A stretch of DNA of 64,000 nt from Candidatus Babeliales bacterium (GTDB taxonomy: Bacteria; Babelota; Babeliae; Babelales; JABDEC01). The notes beneath the pieces were generated by a model, which worked only from the letters and a program-made list of their open reading frames with translations, had not been told where the DNA came from and did not search any database. Within the stretch, counting starts at the first letter, position 1, and each line of letters opens with the position of its first letter. The translations under genes and the position numbers were made by a program. The DNA is taken from contig JARLHJ010000024.1 of NCBI GenBank assembly GCA_031292305.1, positions 13,078 through 77,077 of the forward strand, given 5' to 3'. Positions 53,439-62,183 of the stretch are shown piece by piece.

Positions 53439-54788
53439 ATGAAAAAGTTAATGATTATAGCAATTTGTGCTTTTTTTTATTGTATTAAAGCTAGTGAACA
53501 ACGAGTTGTTGTGCCAAATGATATTAAGATGGTAATGGAAAAGTCAGAACAAAAAACTGCACTAGAATGTTTGGAGCGCGCCAAACTAGAATTTGAGTTT
53601 AATGCAGAGTTAGATTCTTTATGCATAGCTATGCAATACATACGTCAGAATACTTGCAAAAGTTTAAAAACTGCAATGAGATGTTTGGGTGATCTAGCTA
53701 CGTGTGATAAGTTGAAAACTGATATACAAAAAGCTAAGGAATTAATCCAACTTAGTTTAGATCGTTTAGAGAAAAACAAACAGAATAAACTTAATTTTGA
53801 ATTGTTATGTGAATTTATGGTCGAAGATGATTACTTTCCCACCATGTCATGGTCAAAAGATGGATCTAGACTAGCCTATATCTCTTATAGTAAAAAAATT
53901 GTAGTAGTTTGGGATGTAATTACAGGTAAAGAAGTTAGTAGATTATGTTATAAAGATCTTATATCAACCTCATCAAGTAGCAATAATGCTCTAATAGAAG
54001 AAAGTAAATCTATTTCTCAAATACAACAATCATGGGTTAGCTATAAAGCCTTATCTGCATTACAAAGATATAGGTTTGGTAGCCTACTTTCATGGGGGGA
54101 TGATTCTAGGTCTATAGTTTTTAATGATTTAAATTATTTAATTAGATGGGATATTGATACCAATAAAAATCAAATTAAAGCATTTGTTGAATCTAAGCTA
54201 ATATCAATGTCACCTGATTGTTCAAGATATGCAACAGTTTCGGGTAAGGATATATTAATATGGGATGCTAAAACATTTAAGCAGTTAGGCACACTAAGTC
54301 TTCATGAATGTGAGGTATATGCGTTAGCGTGGTCATCAAGCAGCAAGCACCTTGCATCAGGTTCAGTTGATAGTAAAATAATTATATGGAACGTTGAAAA
54401 ATCTGAACCAAAAATTACCCTTTCAGAGCATTGCGGAACGGTAACTTCTTTAGATTGGTCTAAAGATTTACAGAAAATAGTTTCATGTGGCACTGATGAA
54501 TTGATATTTGTTTGGGCTTGGGATAAAGCAAGTAAAAGCTTTAAAAAATTAACAGAATTGGAAGAAGTTCATTGTGACGAGATTACTAGTGTTTCGTGGG
54601 CACCGGATAATTTAACATTTGCTTCATGTTCAAATGATGAAACTGTTAGAATTTGGCATGCCAATGGTGAGCAATTACAAAAATTAAATCATTCTGGAAA
54701 AGTAACTTTGGTTAAATGGTCACCTGATGGATCAAAATTAGCGTCAATTTCACGTGGTAAAACCATAAAAATTTGGTCAAAAGAATAA
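53439..54788 (+). CDS. Secreted WD40 propeller protein
   Basis: 449 residues. Signal peptide KKLMIIAICAFFYCIKA. Residues 25-120 are helical with several cysteines. Residues 130-449 form a seven-bladed propeller with clear WD signatures: TMSWSKDGSRLAYIS, VVVWDVITGKE, LAWSSSSKHLASGSVDSKII with IWNVE, VSWAPDNLTFASCSNDETVR with IWHANGE, VKWSPDGSKLASISRGKTIK. WD40 propellers are protein-binding platforms common in eukaryotes. The next WD40 gene begins 14 bases downstream. Confidence 0.75.
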   Translation: MKKLMIIAICAFFYCIKASEQRVVVPNDIKMVMEKSEQKTALECLERAKLEFEFNAELDSLCIAMQYIRQNTCKSLKTAMRCLGDLATCDKLKTDIQKAKELIQLSLDRLEKNKQNKLNFELLCEFMVEDDYFPTMSWSKDGSRLAYISYSKKIVVVWDVITGKEVSRLCYKDLISTSSSSNNALIEESKSISQIQQSWVSYKALSALQRYRFGSLLSWGDDSRSIVFNDLNYLIRWDIDTNKNQIKAFVESKLISMSPDCSRYATVSGKDILIWDAKTFKQLGTLSLHECEVYALAWSSSSKHLASGSVDSKIIIWNVEKSEPKITLSEHCGTVTSLDWSKDLQKIVSCGTDELIFVWAWDKASKSFKKLTELEEVHCDEITSVSWAPDNLTFASCSNDETVRIWHANGEQLQKLNHSGKVTLVKWSPDGSKLASISRGKTIKIWSKE

Positions 54789-54802
54789 TTGTAGGTAAAA
54801 AT

Positions 54803-55690
54803 ATGAATATTACAGGCAAATTTTTAATTATCGTAACAACTTCTTTTTATTTATATAGCGCCCAGGATTTACAAGTCTGTACTCCAAAAGGTACAGAATA
54901 TAAACTAATAGAAACTATGAGCTATGAACAAATATTAGAAACTTTAAATAGCAGAAATAATAATAAGTTTACTTCTATTGCTTGGAATGAACAAAGTAAG
55001 TTGCTAGCAACAGGGTATGAAGATGGATCAATAATAATTTGGGATATTTATAATAAAGATCAAATATCTAAATTTGCAGATCACAAACAGTGTATAACTG
55101 GTTTATCTTGGTCATTAGATGGGCGTACATTAGCATCTAGTTCGCTGGATGGTTCTATTGGTATCTATGATTCTTATAATAAGGTTGTAAAATTGCAATC
55201 TGTTTCTGGATGTCAAAGTAGATTGTATAGCGTTGCTTTATCTCCGGATGCTAAATTTGTAGCAGTTGGTGCAAGTAATACCGCAATTGAAATATGGGAT
55301 ATAAAAAAGAAAAGTCCTATTAAAGTTTTATGTGCGCATGACGGAACAATTTATTCATTGGCTTGGTCGCCAAATGGTAAATTTTTAGCTTCAGGTTCAT
55401 ATAACGGTGGTATTCAAATTTGGGATTTAGAAAAAGGGCATTCCTTTAAAGAATTAATCAAGGGTCATCAAAGTTTAGTTTCATCTCTTTATTGGTCAGA
55501 TAATGGTGATAAAATAATTTCTGGATCTTATGATAAAACTATCAAAGTTTGGGATACAATCTCATATCAAGAAATTAATAGCTTACAAAATAACAGTAAA
55601 GTTATTGGTGTAACTTATTTTGATAATGAAAATGAAATAGTTTCATGCAGTAAAAATTCCACAATAAAAATTTGGCAAAAAGTTAAATAA
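54803..55690 (+). CDS. Secreted WD40 propeller protein
   Basis: 295 residues from ATG 54803, chosen over an in-frame ATG at 54773 because that one lies inside the previous gene and lacks a signal peptide; here NITGKFLIIVTTSFYLYSA follows the start. Almost the entire mature protein is a propeller: IAWNEQSKLLATGYEDGSII, WSLDGRTLASSSLDGSIGIY, IEIWDIKKKSPIKVLCAHDG, LAWSPNGKFLASGSYNGGIQ, IISGSYDKTIKVWDTIS, IVSCSKNSTIKIWQK. Compact paralogue of its neighbour without the helical N-domain. Confidence 0.75.
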   Translation: MNITGKFLIIVTTSFYLYSAQDLQVCTPKGTEYKLIETMSYEQILETLNSRNNNKFTSIAWNEQSKLLATGYEDGSIIIWDIYNKDQISKFADHKQCITGLSWSLDGRTLASSSLDGSIGIYDSYNKVVKLQSVSGCQSRLYSVALSPDAKFVAVGASNTAIEIWDIKKKSPIKVLCAHDGTIYSLAWSPNGKFLASGSYNGGIQIWDLEKGHSFKELIKGHQSLVSSLYWSDNGDKIISGSYDKTIKVWDTISYQEINSLQNNSKVIGVTYFDNENEIVSCSKNSTIKIWQKVK

Positions 55691-55692
55691 AA

Positions 55693-56358
55693 ATGAATGA
55701 GATTATTTTTCTTTTTCATTCAATAGTAATAGGCCTATTTGCAATTGCTGCTCTAAAGCTAGGTAAAACAGTTTTAGTGTCACTTTTATGTTTGCAGGTA
55801 ATTTTATCTAATTTATTTGTTTCAAAGCAGATAATCATTTGGGGATTAAATGCAACCAGTTCTGATGTGTTTTCAATAGGTGCAGGGTTGTGCTTAAATT
55901 TAATTCAAGAATATTATGGTAAAGTAATTGCAAAACGTGCAATTTGGATAAGCTTTTTTTGCTTAAGTTTTTATCTTTTAATGACCCAAATTCATCTTGT
56001 TTATTCGCCTAGTGAATTCGATACTACACAAAACATTTATACAACTCTTTTTGGTTTAATGCCTAGATTAGTTGTTTCTTCTTTAGTTTCTTATTTAATT
56101 TCACAAAATTTAGACGCTTATTTATATGGCTATTTTAGAGACAAATTTTCAGGAAAATACTTTTTTATACGTAATTATGGCGCGTTATTAATTTCACAAA
56201 TGGTAGACACAGCATGTTTTACCATTTTAGGTCTTTATGGTGTTTTACACAATCCATTTGAGATATTTATAGTTAGTTATTGCATAAAAGTAGTTTCAAT
56301 ATTAGTGTGTGGCGCTGTTGTTGGTTTTTGCAAAAAATGGATAAAAATAAATGAGTAG
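55693..56358 (+). CDS. yhhQ: Queuosine-precursor transporter YhhQ family
   Basis: A six-helix inner-membrane protein of 221 residues in the YhhQ/DUF165 (QPTR) family, which takes up preQ0/preQ1 or queuine. Family features: helix with LQVILSNLFVSKQI near 35, GLCLNLIQEYYGKVIAKRAI near 65 (the conserved N-x-x-x-E-x-x-G-x-x-x-A pattern), and LISQMVDTACFTILGLYGV near 165. It overlaps tgt by eight bases, which supports a queuosine role. Confidence 0.9.
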   Translation: MNEIIFLFHSIVIGLFAIAALKLGKTVLVSLLCLQVILSNLFVSKQIIIWGLNATSSDVFSIGAGLCLNLIQEYYGKVIAKRAIWISFFCLSFYLLMTQIHLVYSPSEFDTTQNIYTTLFGLMPRLVVSSLVSYLISQNLDAYLYGYFRDKFSGKYFFIRNYGALLISQMVDTACFTILGLYGVLHNPFEIFIVSYCIKVVSILVCGAVVGFCKKWIKINE

Positions 56359-57484
56359 CTTTTTTAAATTCGAAATCTTACATAAATCAAAAATATCAAA
56401 AGCTAGAGTTGGTAGAATTCATACACCACATGGCATAATAGATACACCAAATTTTGTTGGTGTAGGCACAAATGGTACCTTAAAAGCTTTAGATAATAAA
56501 CTGGTCGACGCGCTGGGTTTACAATTAATGTTTTGCAACACATATCATATGATGTTACAACCAGGTACGCAAATAGTAAAACAAGCAGGTGGTCTACATA
56601 AATTTATTGGACGTAAAAACCCAATAATTACAGACTCAGGTGGGTTTCAGGTTTTTAGTCTTGCATATGGCACTGTAAAAGATGAGCTGAAAAGCAAGGG
56701 GCAAAAAAGACAAAATAATTCAGTAATTAAAATTTCAGAAGATGGTGTTTTATTTAGGTCTTATCGTGAAGGCAATCTGGTTCTTTTAACGCCAGAAACT
56801 TCAATACAGGCACAAAAAGATTTGGGCGCAGATATTATTATACCATTTGATGAATTGCCACCATATCACATAGATAAAAAATTATTAAAACAATCTCTTG
56901 ATCGTACACATAGATGGGAAAAAAGATCATTAGATTATCATTTGGCAAACAGAAATAACCAGGCTATGTATTCAGTAATACATGGTGGGTTAGAACGTGA
57001 TTTTCGTGCAGAAAGTGCAAAATATTTAGGGGCCTTGGATTTTGATGGCCATGCAATTGGTGGTAGTTTAGGTAAAAATCATGAAGATTTATATGAACTA
57101 TTAAACTTTGTAATGCCCTTATTGCCTGAAGAAAAACCAAACCATTTACTTGGTATTGGTGACTTAAAATCTGTTGAACAAGTTGTTAAATCTGGTATTG
57201 ATACTATGGACAGTTCCCATCCTACTAGATGTGCGCGTCATGGCTTACTATTTACTAGCGATGGTGGCAGAAAAATATTAGCAGGTTCTGCTAAATTTGA
57301 TTTTGGTGCCCCAGTACCTGGATGTGAATGCTATACCTGCCAAAACTATTCTATGTCTTATTTAAATCACTTGTTTAAAGCAAGTGAATTGACTGCTTAT
57401 ACCCTGGCCACCATTCATAATGTTCATTATATGGTTAAGCTGATGCAAACATATAGGCAGCTTATATTAGAAGATAAAATTTAA
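56351..57484 (+). CDS. tgt: tRNA-guanine/queuine transglycosylase
   Basis: Exchanges guanine 34 of GUN-anticodon tRNAs for a queuosine base. 377 residues. Visible: TDSGGFQVFSL near 97 (nucleophile-side loop), PFDELPPYH near 158, YSVIHGGLERDFRAESAKYL near 200, and the zinc site CECYTC with a later H. The substrate-selectivity segment reads AIGGSLGKN; where preQ1-specific bacterial enzymes have Val (LAVGE, Val233 in Zymomonas), this has Gly, as in eukaryotic queuine-inserting enzymes. It probably uses host queuine. No queuosine biosynthesis genes are in the window. Confidence 0.95.
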   Translation: MSSFFKFEILHKSKISKARVGRIHTPHGIIDTPNFVGVGTNGTLKALDNKLVDALGLQLMFCNTYHMMLQPGTQIVKQAGGLHKFIGRKNPIITDSGGFQVFSLAYGTVKDELKSKGQKRQNNSVIKISEDGVLFRSYREGNLVLLTPETSIQAQKDLGADIIIPFDELPPYHIDKKLLKQSLDRTHRWEKRSLDYHLANRNNQAMYSVIHGGLERDFRAESAKYLGALDFDGHAIGGSLGKNHEDLYELLNFVMPLLPEEKPNHLLGIGDLKSVEQVVKSGIDTMDSSHPTRCARHGLLFTSDGGRKILAGSAKFDFGAPVPGCECYTCQNYSMSYLNHLFKASELTAYTLATIHNVHYMVKLMQTYRQLILEDKI

Positions 57485-57513
57485 TCTAAGAATTAAGATT
57501 TAAAGAAAAAGGC

Positions 57514-57548
57514 ATACCAAATATTGACAAATAGGCAATATTTGGTAT
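57514..57548 (+). promoter_or_regulatory. Perfect 13-bp palindrome overlapping a promoter
   Basis: Arms ATACCAAATATTG (57514-57526) and CAATATTTGGTAT (57536-57548) around a 9-base loop. TTGACA (57524-57529), 16 bases, TATATT (57546-57551) form a promoter inside it. It could be the tgt terminator, an operator, or both. Confidence 0.55.
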
Positions 57549-57584
57549 ATTTAATTTTAGATAAATGCTTAAAATGGAGAAATC

Positions 57585-57698
57585 ATGAAAAAGATACTTG
57601 CACTTATAATATTATTAGGTTCAATGGCTTGTTTGGCATCAGAAGTTTCTAGTGGTTCACCTGCTTTAGGGCAATTAGATTTAGATCAACTGCATTAA
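57585..57698 (+). pseudogene. Short secreted peptide or stop-truncated gene remnant
   Basis: 37 codons with GGAGAAATC before the ATG and a good signal peptide (KKILALIILLGSMACLASE). The mature part is only about 18 residues and ends QLDLDQLH. Past the TAA, the same frame continues LAPLKNDLRRQI before a second stop; the joined sequence resembles an F-box-like L-x-x-L-P-x-x-L-K-x-x-I start. I read it as the remains of a secreted gene, though a genuine short peptide cannot be excluded. Confidence 0.5.
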
Positions 57699-57792
57699 CT
57701 AGCACCTTTAAAAAATGATTTAAGAAGACAAATTTAATAAAATTAAATAGAAATAGATGCATTTAGCGAATTTAAACTTTTGGTGAGAAGAA

Positions 57793-58827
57793 ATGAAAAA
57801 AATAACTTTCTTATTCTTAATATTAATGAATTCAATCGTTTGTATTGCAAGCGAAGGTTTGTTTTCTCAAAATAAATTGGCCCAATCAATTCCTAGCATA
57901 AGATTTGAGACTAGAGCCACAACTTGTCCTAGCATACGATTTAATAATAGAGTCACAACTTGCCCTTTAGCAATAGCTATAAGACCCAACGGCAAGCACT
58001 TTTTTTATTTTTCAGAAAATTCATTAAATTGTTTTGATTTTCAGGAAAATATAGCAAAGGCACCTATTAAATTAGCAGAAACAAAATGTTATGAAGTAAT
58101 ATTAGATGCTAGTAACGATTTTTGTGCGTGTGTAGTTAAAAAAGAATTGGAAAACGATCTTTGGCTTTTTGGTACCGAAAACTTCACAAAGTTTGTCTAT
58201 GAATCGGAAGTACTGTTTTGTAAAATATTTGATAATAAATATTGTGTAATAATCTGTAAAGACAGAGTGTTATACATAATTATTTTAAAACAGGAATTGC
58301 AAGGTTGCAGCGAAATAACAATCCCTCTCTCAAAAAGTTTGGATATCCTAAGTGATGAAGGTGTTTTGAAAATAAATTCTATTTTTCCATATTATAATGG
58401 AAATTTTAAATTTGAAATCAAGGATGAATTACATAATCTAGAAATGGATGAAAATGGTTCAATTAACATAAGTTTTAAAAATTTATTTAAAAATTTAAAC
58501 CAGAAACAATTACAATTAATTTTTATGTGCGAAAATTATCATAAACATATAGAAGACGCATTGATAGATTATAAACCATTTCTAGATGTAGAAGAAATTT
58601 TTTCGAGTTTGCCACTTACTATACAAAAATCGATGCTGTCAAAACAAAACAGTTCAAGATTAAAATTGATTTTTTTTATGGGTTTATTAAAAAAAAATAA
58701 ATTCAAAATTGCTACCGTAATTTCATTGGCATTATTAGTATATAAAATATTTAAACAATATAAGAATTTTCAAAATAAGAAGATGAATTTATTTGAGTCG
58801 GCTTGGCAGTTATCAAATTCTGAATGA
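57793..58827 (+). CDS. Secreted membrane-anchored hypothetical protein
   Basis: 344 residues. Signal peptide KKITFLFLILMNSIVCIAS. An internal direct repeat (PSIRFETRATTCP then PSIRFNNRVTTCP) lies at about 34-59. The middle is beta-rich and reads like a worn WD40 propeller (LAIAIRPNGKHFFYFSE). Near 270, VEEIFSSLPLTIQKSML resembles an F-box core (L-P-x-x-I). A transmembrane helix (IATVISLALLVYKIF) near 310 is followed by a short tail. Function unknown. Confidence 0.55.
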   Translation: MKKITFLFLILMNSIVCIASEGLFSQNKLAQSIPSIRFETRATTCPSIRFNNRVTTCPLAIAIRPNGKHFFYFSENSLNCFDFQENIAKAPIKLAETKCYEVILDASNDFCACVVKKELENDLWLFGTENFTKFVYESEVLFCKIFDNKYCVIICKDRVLYIIILKQELQGCSEITIPLSKSLDILSDEGVLKINSIFPYYNGNFKFEIKDELHNLEMDENGSINISFKNLFKNLNQKQLQLIFMCENYHKHIEDALIDYKPFLDVEEIFSSLPLTIQKSMLSKQNSSRLKLIFFMGLLKKNKFKIATVISLALLVYKIFKQYKNFQNKKMNLFESAWQLSNSE

Positions 58828-58886
58828 TATTATAAATATAAAGTTATACAATTAGAGTCACAAACAAAACTATTAAGAGAATAAAC

Positions 58887-59630
58887 ATGAAAAGTATCTC
58901 ATCAATTCAGAATCCAGAAATAAAAGATATTGCACAATTGCAAACAGCAAAAGGGCGCCACACACAAAATAAGTTTATAGCAGAAGGCATTAGAGTATGT
59001 AGTACTTTAATTGCAAGCAATGTTAAGCTTGTTCAAATTTATGCAACACAAGCCAATAAAGATTATGTATATGCATTAGCAAATGAAGAAAAAGTTACGT
59101 TAGTGACTGAACAAGTGATGAATAAAATAAGTGCTAGCGCAAGTCCAAGCGGGATTTTGGGTGTTTTTGCAATTCCAAAAAGACCAGAATTTAAAGATTT
59201 AACACAAGGGTTAGTTTTAAGCCAAATTTCAGATCCAGGCAATATGGGAACCTTAATAAGAACTTGTATAGCAATGGGTGTAAAAACCATAGTCAAAATT
59301 GAAGGTGCAGATATTTGGAGCCCAAAAGTGGTACAAGCAACCGCAGGTACAATTGGGCAAGTTAATATTTTTGATATTAGTTGGGCAGAATTGGTCAAAA
59401 ATCAAGGTTTATTAAAACTTTGTGCATTAGTTGTCTTTGGCGGACAAAACCCTCAAGAAATCGATTTTACAAACACGCTGATGGTAGTTGGCAACGAAGC
59501 CAATGGTATACCTGCAGAATGGGTTGACCAATGCCAAGAAAAGCTTACTCTGCCAATGCCAGGCAACACAGAAAGCTTAAATGCTGCCATTGCAGGTTCA
59601 ATTGCATTGTACCTTGCCTTTAATAAGTAA
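58887..59630 (+). CDS. SpoU/TrmH-family RNA 2'-O-ribose methyltransferase
   Basis: Methylates a ribose in tRNA or rRNA using S-adenosylmethionine. 247 residues with the three knotted (SPOUT) motifs: SQISDPGNMGTLIRTCIAMG near 112, VVGNEANGIPAEW near 197 and LPMPGNTESLNAAIAGSIAL near 222. The N-terminal domain (ISSIQNPEIKDIAQLQTAKG and FIAEGIRVC) is the SpoU substrate-binding type, as in RlmB-like enzymes. The target is not decidable from the sequence. Confidence 0.92.
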   Translation: MKSISSIQNPEIKDIAQLQTAKGRHTQNKFIAEGIRVCSTLIASNVKLVQIYATQANKDYVYALANEEKVTLVTEQVMNKISASASPSGILGVFAIPKRPEFKDLTQGLVLSQISDPGNMGTLIRTCIAMGVKTIVKIEGADIWSPKVVQATAGTIGQVNIFDISWAELVKNQGLLKLCALVVFGGQNPQEIDFTNTLMVVGNEANGIPAEWVDQCQEKLTLPMPGNTESLNAAIAGSIALYLAFNK

Positions 59631-59674
59631 ATTTTTCTTTTAAAGACCTCTACATAATGCGATTTATATTACTA

Positions 59675-59702
59675 TTGACAAATGTTGTCAAAGTAATATA
59701 AT
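59675..59702 (+). promoter_or_regulatory. Consensus promoter with palindromic operator-like -35
   Basis: Perfect TTGACA (59675-59680), 16-base spacer, perfect TATAAT (59697-59702), 43 bases before the ATG at 59745. The -35 box lies in a palindrome TTGACAA-ATG-TTGTCAA (59675-59691), a likely repressor site. Confidence 0.65.
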
Positions 59703-59744
59703 AAATACTAGTAGAAATTATATTGTAAAATAAGGGTAAAAACA

Positions 59745-60869
59745 ATGATTAATTTATTTAGAAGTTTAATGCTTTTCTTTTTTTTTATTCCAACACTATG
59801 TATGCCTTTTATATCATATAATATACTAGAAAAAGATGGTAAAAAAGTACTTATTTTAGGCGATTTTCACAACCATGAGTTAGACAGCTTCAATTTTGCT
59901 CATTGTGAACATCTTAAAAAAATACTCTCGGATTTTCCAGGGTCAAAAAAAATTAACTGTTTTGTTGAGTTGCGAGATGATGAAGTCGTAGTTAACAAAA
60001 AAGATAGAAGATCAACAGCTCCATTAACATTTGGGAAATTATTTATAGATAATAATTTTAATGTAATCCCGGCTGATATTAGAACATTAAAGGCTGCACG
60101 AATTAATAATGTTTTTTCTGGGTATAGGTTTTTGCTTAAAAAGGTGAGCAATTTTCAAAAAGTAGATGATGATTTTCATGAACGTTTTACTGCAAATATT
60201 ACAATCAAAGACTATTTAGAAATCTTAAATTCATATGTTGCTTCAATTGAAAAAATTTTAGAAGACTGTATGGATTTTGACCACATAAAATGCTTAGACA
60301 TACTAATGAATAAAATGGATAATGAAATACAGGGCTTAAAAGCAAAATTAGGCTCATATGATACGAATAAACTATTAAGTGAATTTGTCCTTGATGATAT
60401 AAAATCATGTACAGAAAATTTACAGAAGGCTTTAAATAATGTAAGAGAAATAGTTATATCACCTAACGGGACTTTTGCTGATATTGGCTTTATAACTTCA
60501 TTACTTAATGATCAAAAAGAAAATAAATTTACTGTTATATGTGTTGGTAATTGGCATGCTATAAATTTAAGTGGTTTGTTAACTAGTATAGGTTATAAAA
60601 CAATAAGCGAAGATTCTTGTGTGGTCAAAATTAACGGCTTAGATGGATTAAACACGGAAAAATTCATTGGATTTATGAAAATATTAGAACCTAAAATAAA
60701 ATCTTTTATGAGCGAATTAGTAGGCTTTTCGTGCAAGTCGTGCAAATGCGTAAAACCTCAAAATGAATTAAAAATATGCTCTAGATGCTCCTCTGTTTAT
60801 TATTGTAATAGAGAATGCCAAGTAAGTGATTGGCAAGATCATAAAAAAACTTGTGCTGCAAAAAAATAA
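59745..60869 (+). CDS. Secreted TraB/TIKI-like protein with C-terminal MYND finger (copy 1)
   Basis: 374 residues. Hydrophobic signal (INLFRSLMLFFFFIPTLCMP). The body has the spaced motifs of the TraB/GumN/TIKI superfamily by eye: GDFH (G-x-x-H) near 39, CFVELRDDE near 72, PADIRTLKA near 112 and a second G-x-x-H, GNWHAINLSGLL, near 273. Residues about 328-372 are a MYND-type zinc finger: CKSC, CSRCSSVYYC, RECQVSDWQDHKKTC. MYND is a eukaryotic protein-interaction module. First of at least four tandem paralogues. Protease activity and host targeting are inference. Confidence 0.7.
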   Translation: MINLFRSLMLFFFFIPTLCMPFISYNILEKDGKKVLILGDFHNHELDSFNFAHCEHLKKILSDFPGSKKINCFVELRDDEVVVNKKDRRSTAPLTFGKLFIDNNFNVIPADIRTLKAARINNVFSGYRFLLKKVSNFQKVDDDFHERFTANITIKDYLEILNSYVASIEKILEDCMDFDHIKCLDILMNKMDNEIQGLKAKLGSYDTNKLLSEFVLDDIKSCTENLQKALNNVREIVISPNGTFADIGFITSLLNDQKENKFTVICVGNWHAINLSGLLTSIGYKTISEDSCVVKINGLDGLNTEKFIGFMKILEPKIKSFMSELVGFSCKSCKCVKPQNELKICSRCSSVYYCNRECQVSDWQDHKKTCAAKK

Positions 60870-60926
60870 TGATTGGGTGGCATTAAAAAATTGTAGAATA
60901 ATTAGTTGTATGAAAGTAGGTGTGTT

Positions 60927-62183
60927 TTGATTAAGATTTTTAATTCAATATTATTGTTATTTCTTCTTGTTCCACAGATAGTTCAACCATTTGCTTCCTT
61001 TTATTTGTTAGAAAAAGGAGATAAGCAAGTCTTACTTTTAGGTGATGCACACAATCCGGGGCTTCAAGAATTGAATAGCAGGCACTTGCAAGCTTTAAAA
61101 AGCACAGTATCTAAATATTCTAAAGTCACTCAAATTAATTATTTTATTGAATTAAATATTTCTGAATTTAACCATGTTGTTTTAAATAAAAACTATATGG
61201 ATCCTGAAAATATTTTGGTGCAAATGATAAGCGCTAAAGAGACTTTTTTTAATTTAGTTCCGGCAGATGCAAGAAGTTTAAAAAGTTATGCTTCATGTTT
61301 TCATAAAATTGCCTCTTATTTGCAAAGACAAAATCAATCATCTTTTAAGTTATCTGAATTGCAAAAAATTATAGATGAATACAAAGCAAGTAAAGAAAAT
61401 ATTTCTCTTAAACAATATATCGATAACTTAAATAAAAATGCTAAAAGAGCGCAGATATTATTAGCTTGCTATGAAAGTTCTGAATATTATCAATTAATGG
61501 ATGATAGTGTTAAACAATTTATAGAAAGCATAAATATTCTTAAATCAGAATTTGGATCGTATAATGTAAACAAAAGCTTTGGTGAATTTATTATCGATTC
61601 TGTTAAATCAAATGATGACTTAGAAGATATAGCTAGAAAATTTAGATCTTTATATGCAACATTATGTAAACCAGACGCTTTATATGCTGATTTGTTTTTC
61701 CTTGATTCTGTATTAAAAGATCAAAAGAAATCTAACAAATCAGTTTTAGCAGCTGGAAATGCTCATATACTAAGATTAGTTACATTCTTTGAACAACTTG
61801 ATTATAAAGTCAAAAGCCATTCTTCTTGTGCATTTTCTAATAACGATGGTTTTTCGAAATCAGTTGAACACGGTACAGTGTTTGACGAAAAATTATGTGA
61901 AACAACAAAACAATTCTTAGCTGATATAATTGCACCTTCTTTAGCAAGTAGCTCTTCAATTGCTTCTGTTGCAAAACCAAACGAAAATAAATGTAACTTT
62001 TGTACCAAAAAATCTACAAATCAAGCTTTTAAACAATGTTCAGCTTGCAAGCAGGTTCATTATTGTAGTCCCAAATGCCAACAGTACGATTGGGAATTTC
62101 ATAAGAATATTTGTAACTATGTAACTGGCAAACATAAACTGGCTTTAATAACTCCTATCGAATTGGATAAAAATAATGAATAA
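60927..62183 (+). CDS. Secreted TraB/TIKI-like protein with MYND finger (copy 2)
   Basis: 418 residues from TTG 60927, which follows an AGG site and gives (M)IKIFNSILLLFLLVPQIVQP, aligning with the starts of copies 1 and 3; the frame is open back to 60906. Motifs: GDAHNPGLQELNSRH near 40, YFIELNISEFN near 74, VPADARSLKS near 113, GNAHILRL near 277. A Ser-rich linker (ASSSSIASVA) precedes the MYND finger CNFCTKKSTN, CSACKQVHYC, KCQQYDWEFHKNIC. The stop overlaps the start of copy 3 by eight bases, so they are translated in series. Confidence 0.7.
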   Translation: MIKIFNSILLLFLLVPQIVQPFASFYLLEKGDKQVLLLGDAHNPGLQELNSRHLQALKSTVSKYSKVTQINYFIELNISEFNHVVLNKNYMDPENILVQMISAKETFFNLVPADARSLKSYASCFHKIASYLQRQNQSSFKLSELQKIIDEYKASKENISLKQYIDNLNKNAKRAQILLACYESSEYYQLMDDSVKQFIESINILKSEFGSYNVNKSFGEFIIDSVKSNDDLEDIARKFRSLYATLCKPDALYADLFFLDSVLKDQKKSNKSVLAAGNAHILRLVTFFEQLDYKVKSHSSCAFSNNDGFSKSVEHGTVFDEKLCETTKQFLADIIAPSLASSSSIASVAKPNENKCNFCTKKSTNQAFKQCSACKQVHYCSPKCQQYDWEFHKNICNYVTGKHKLALITPIELDKNNE

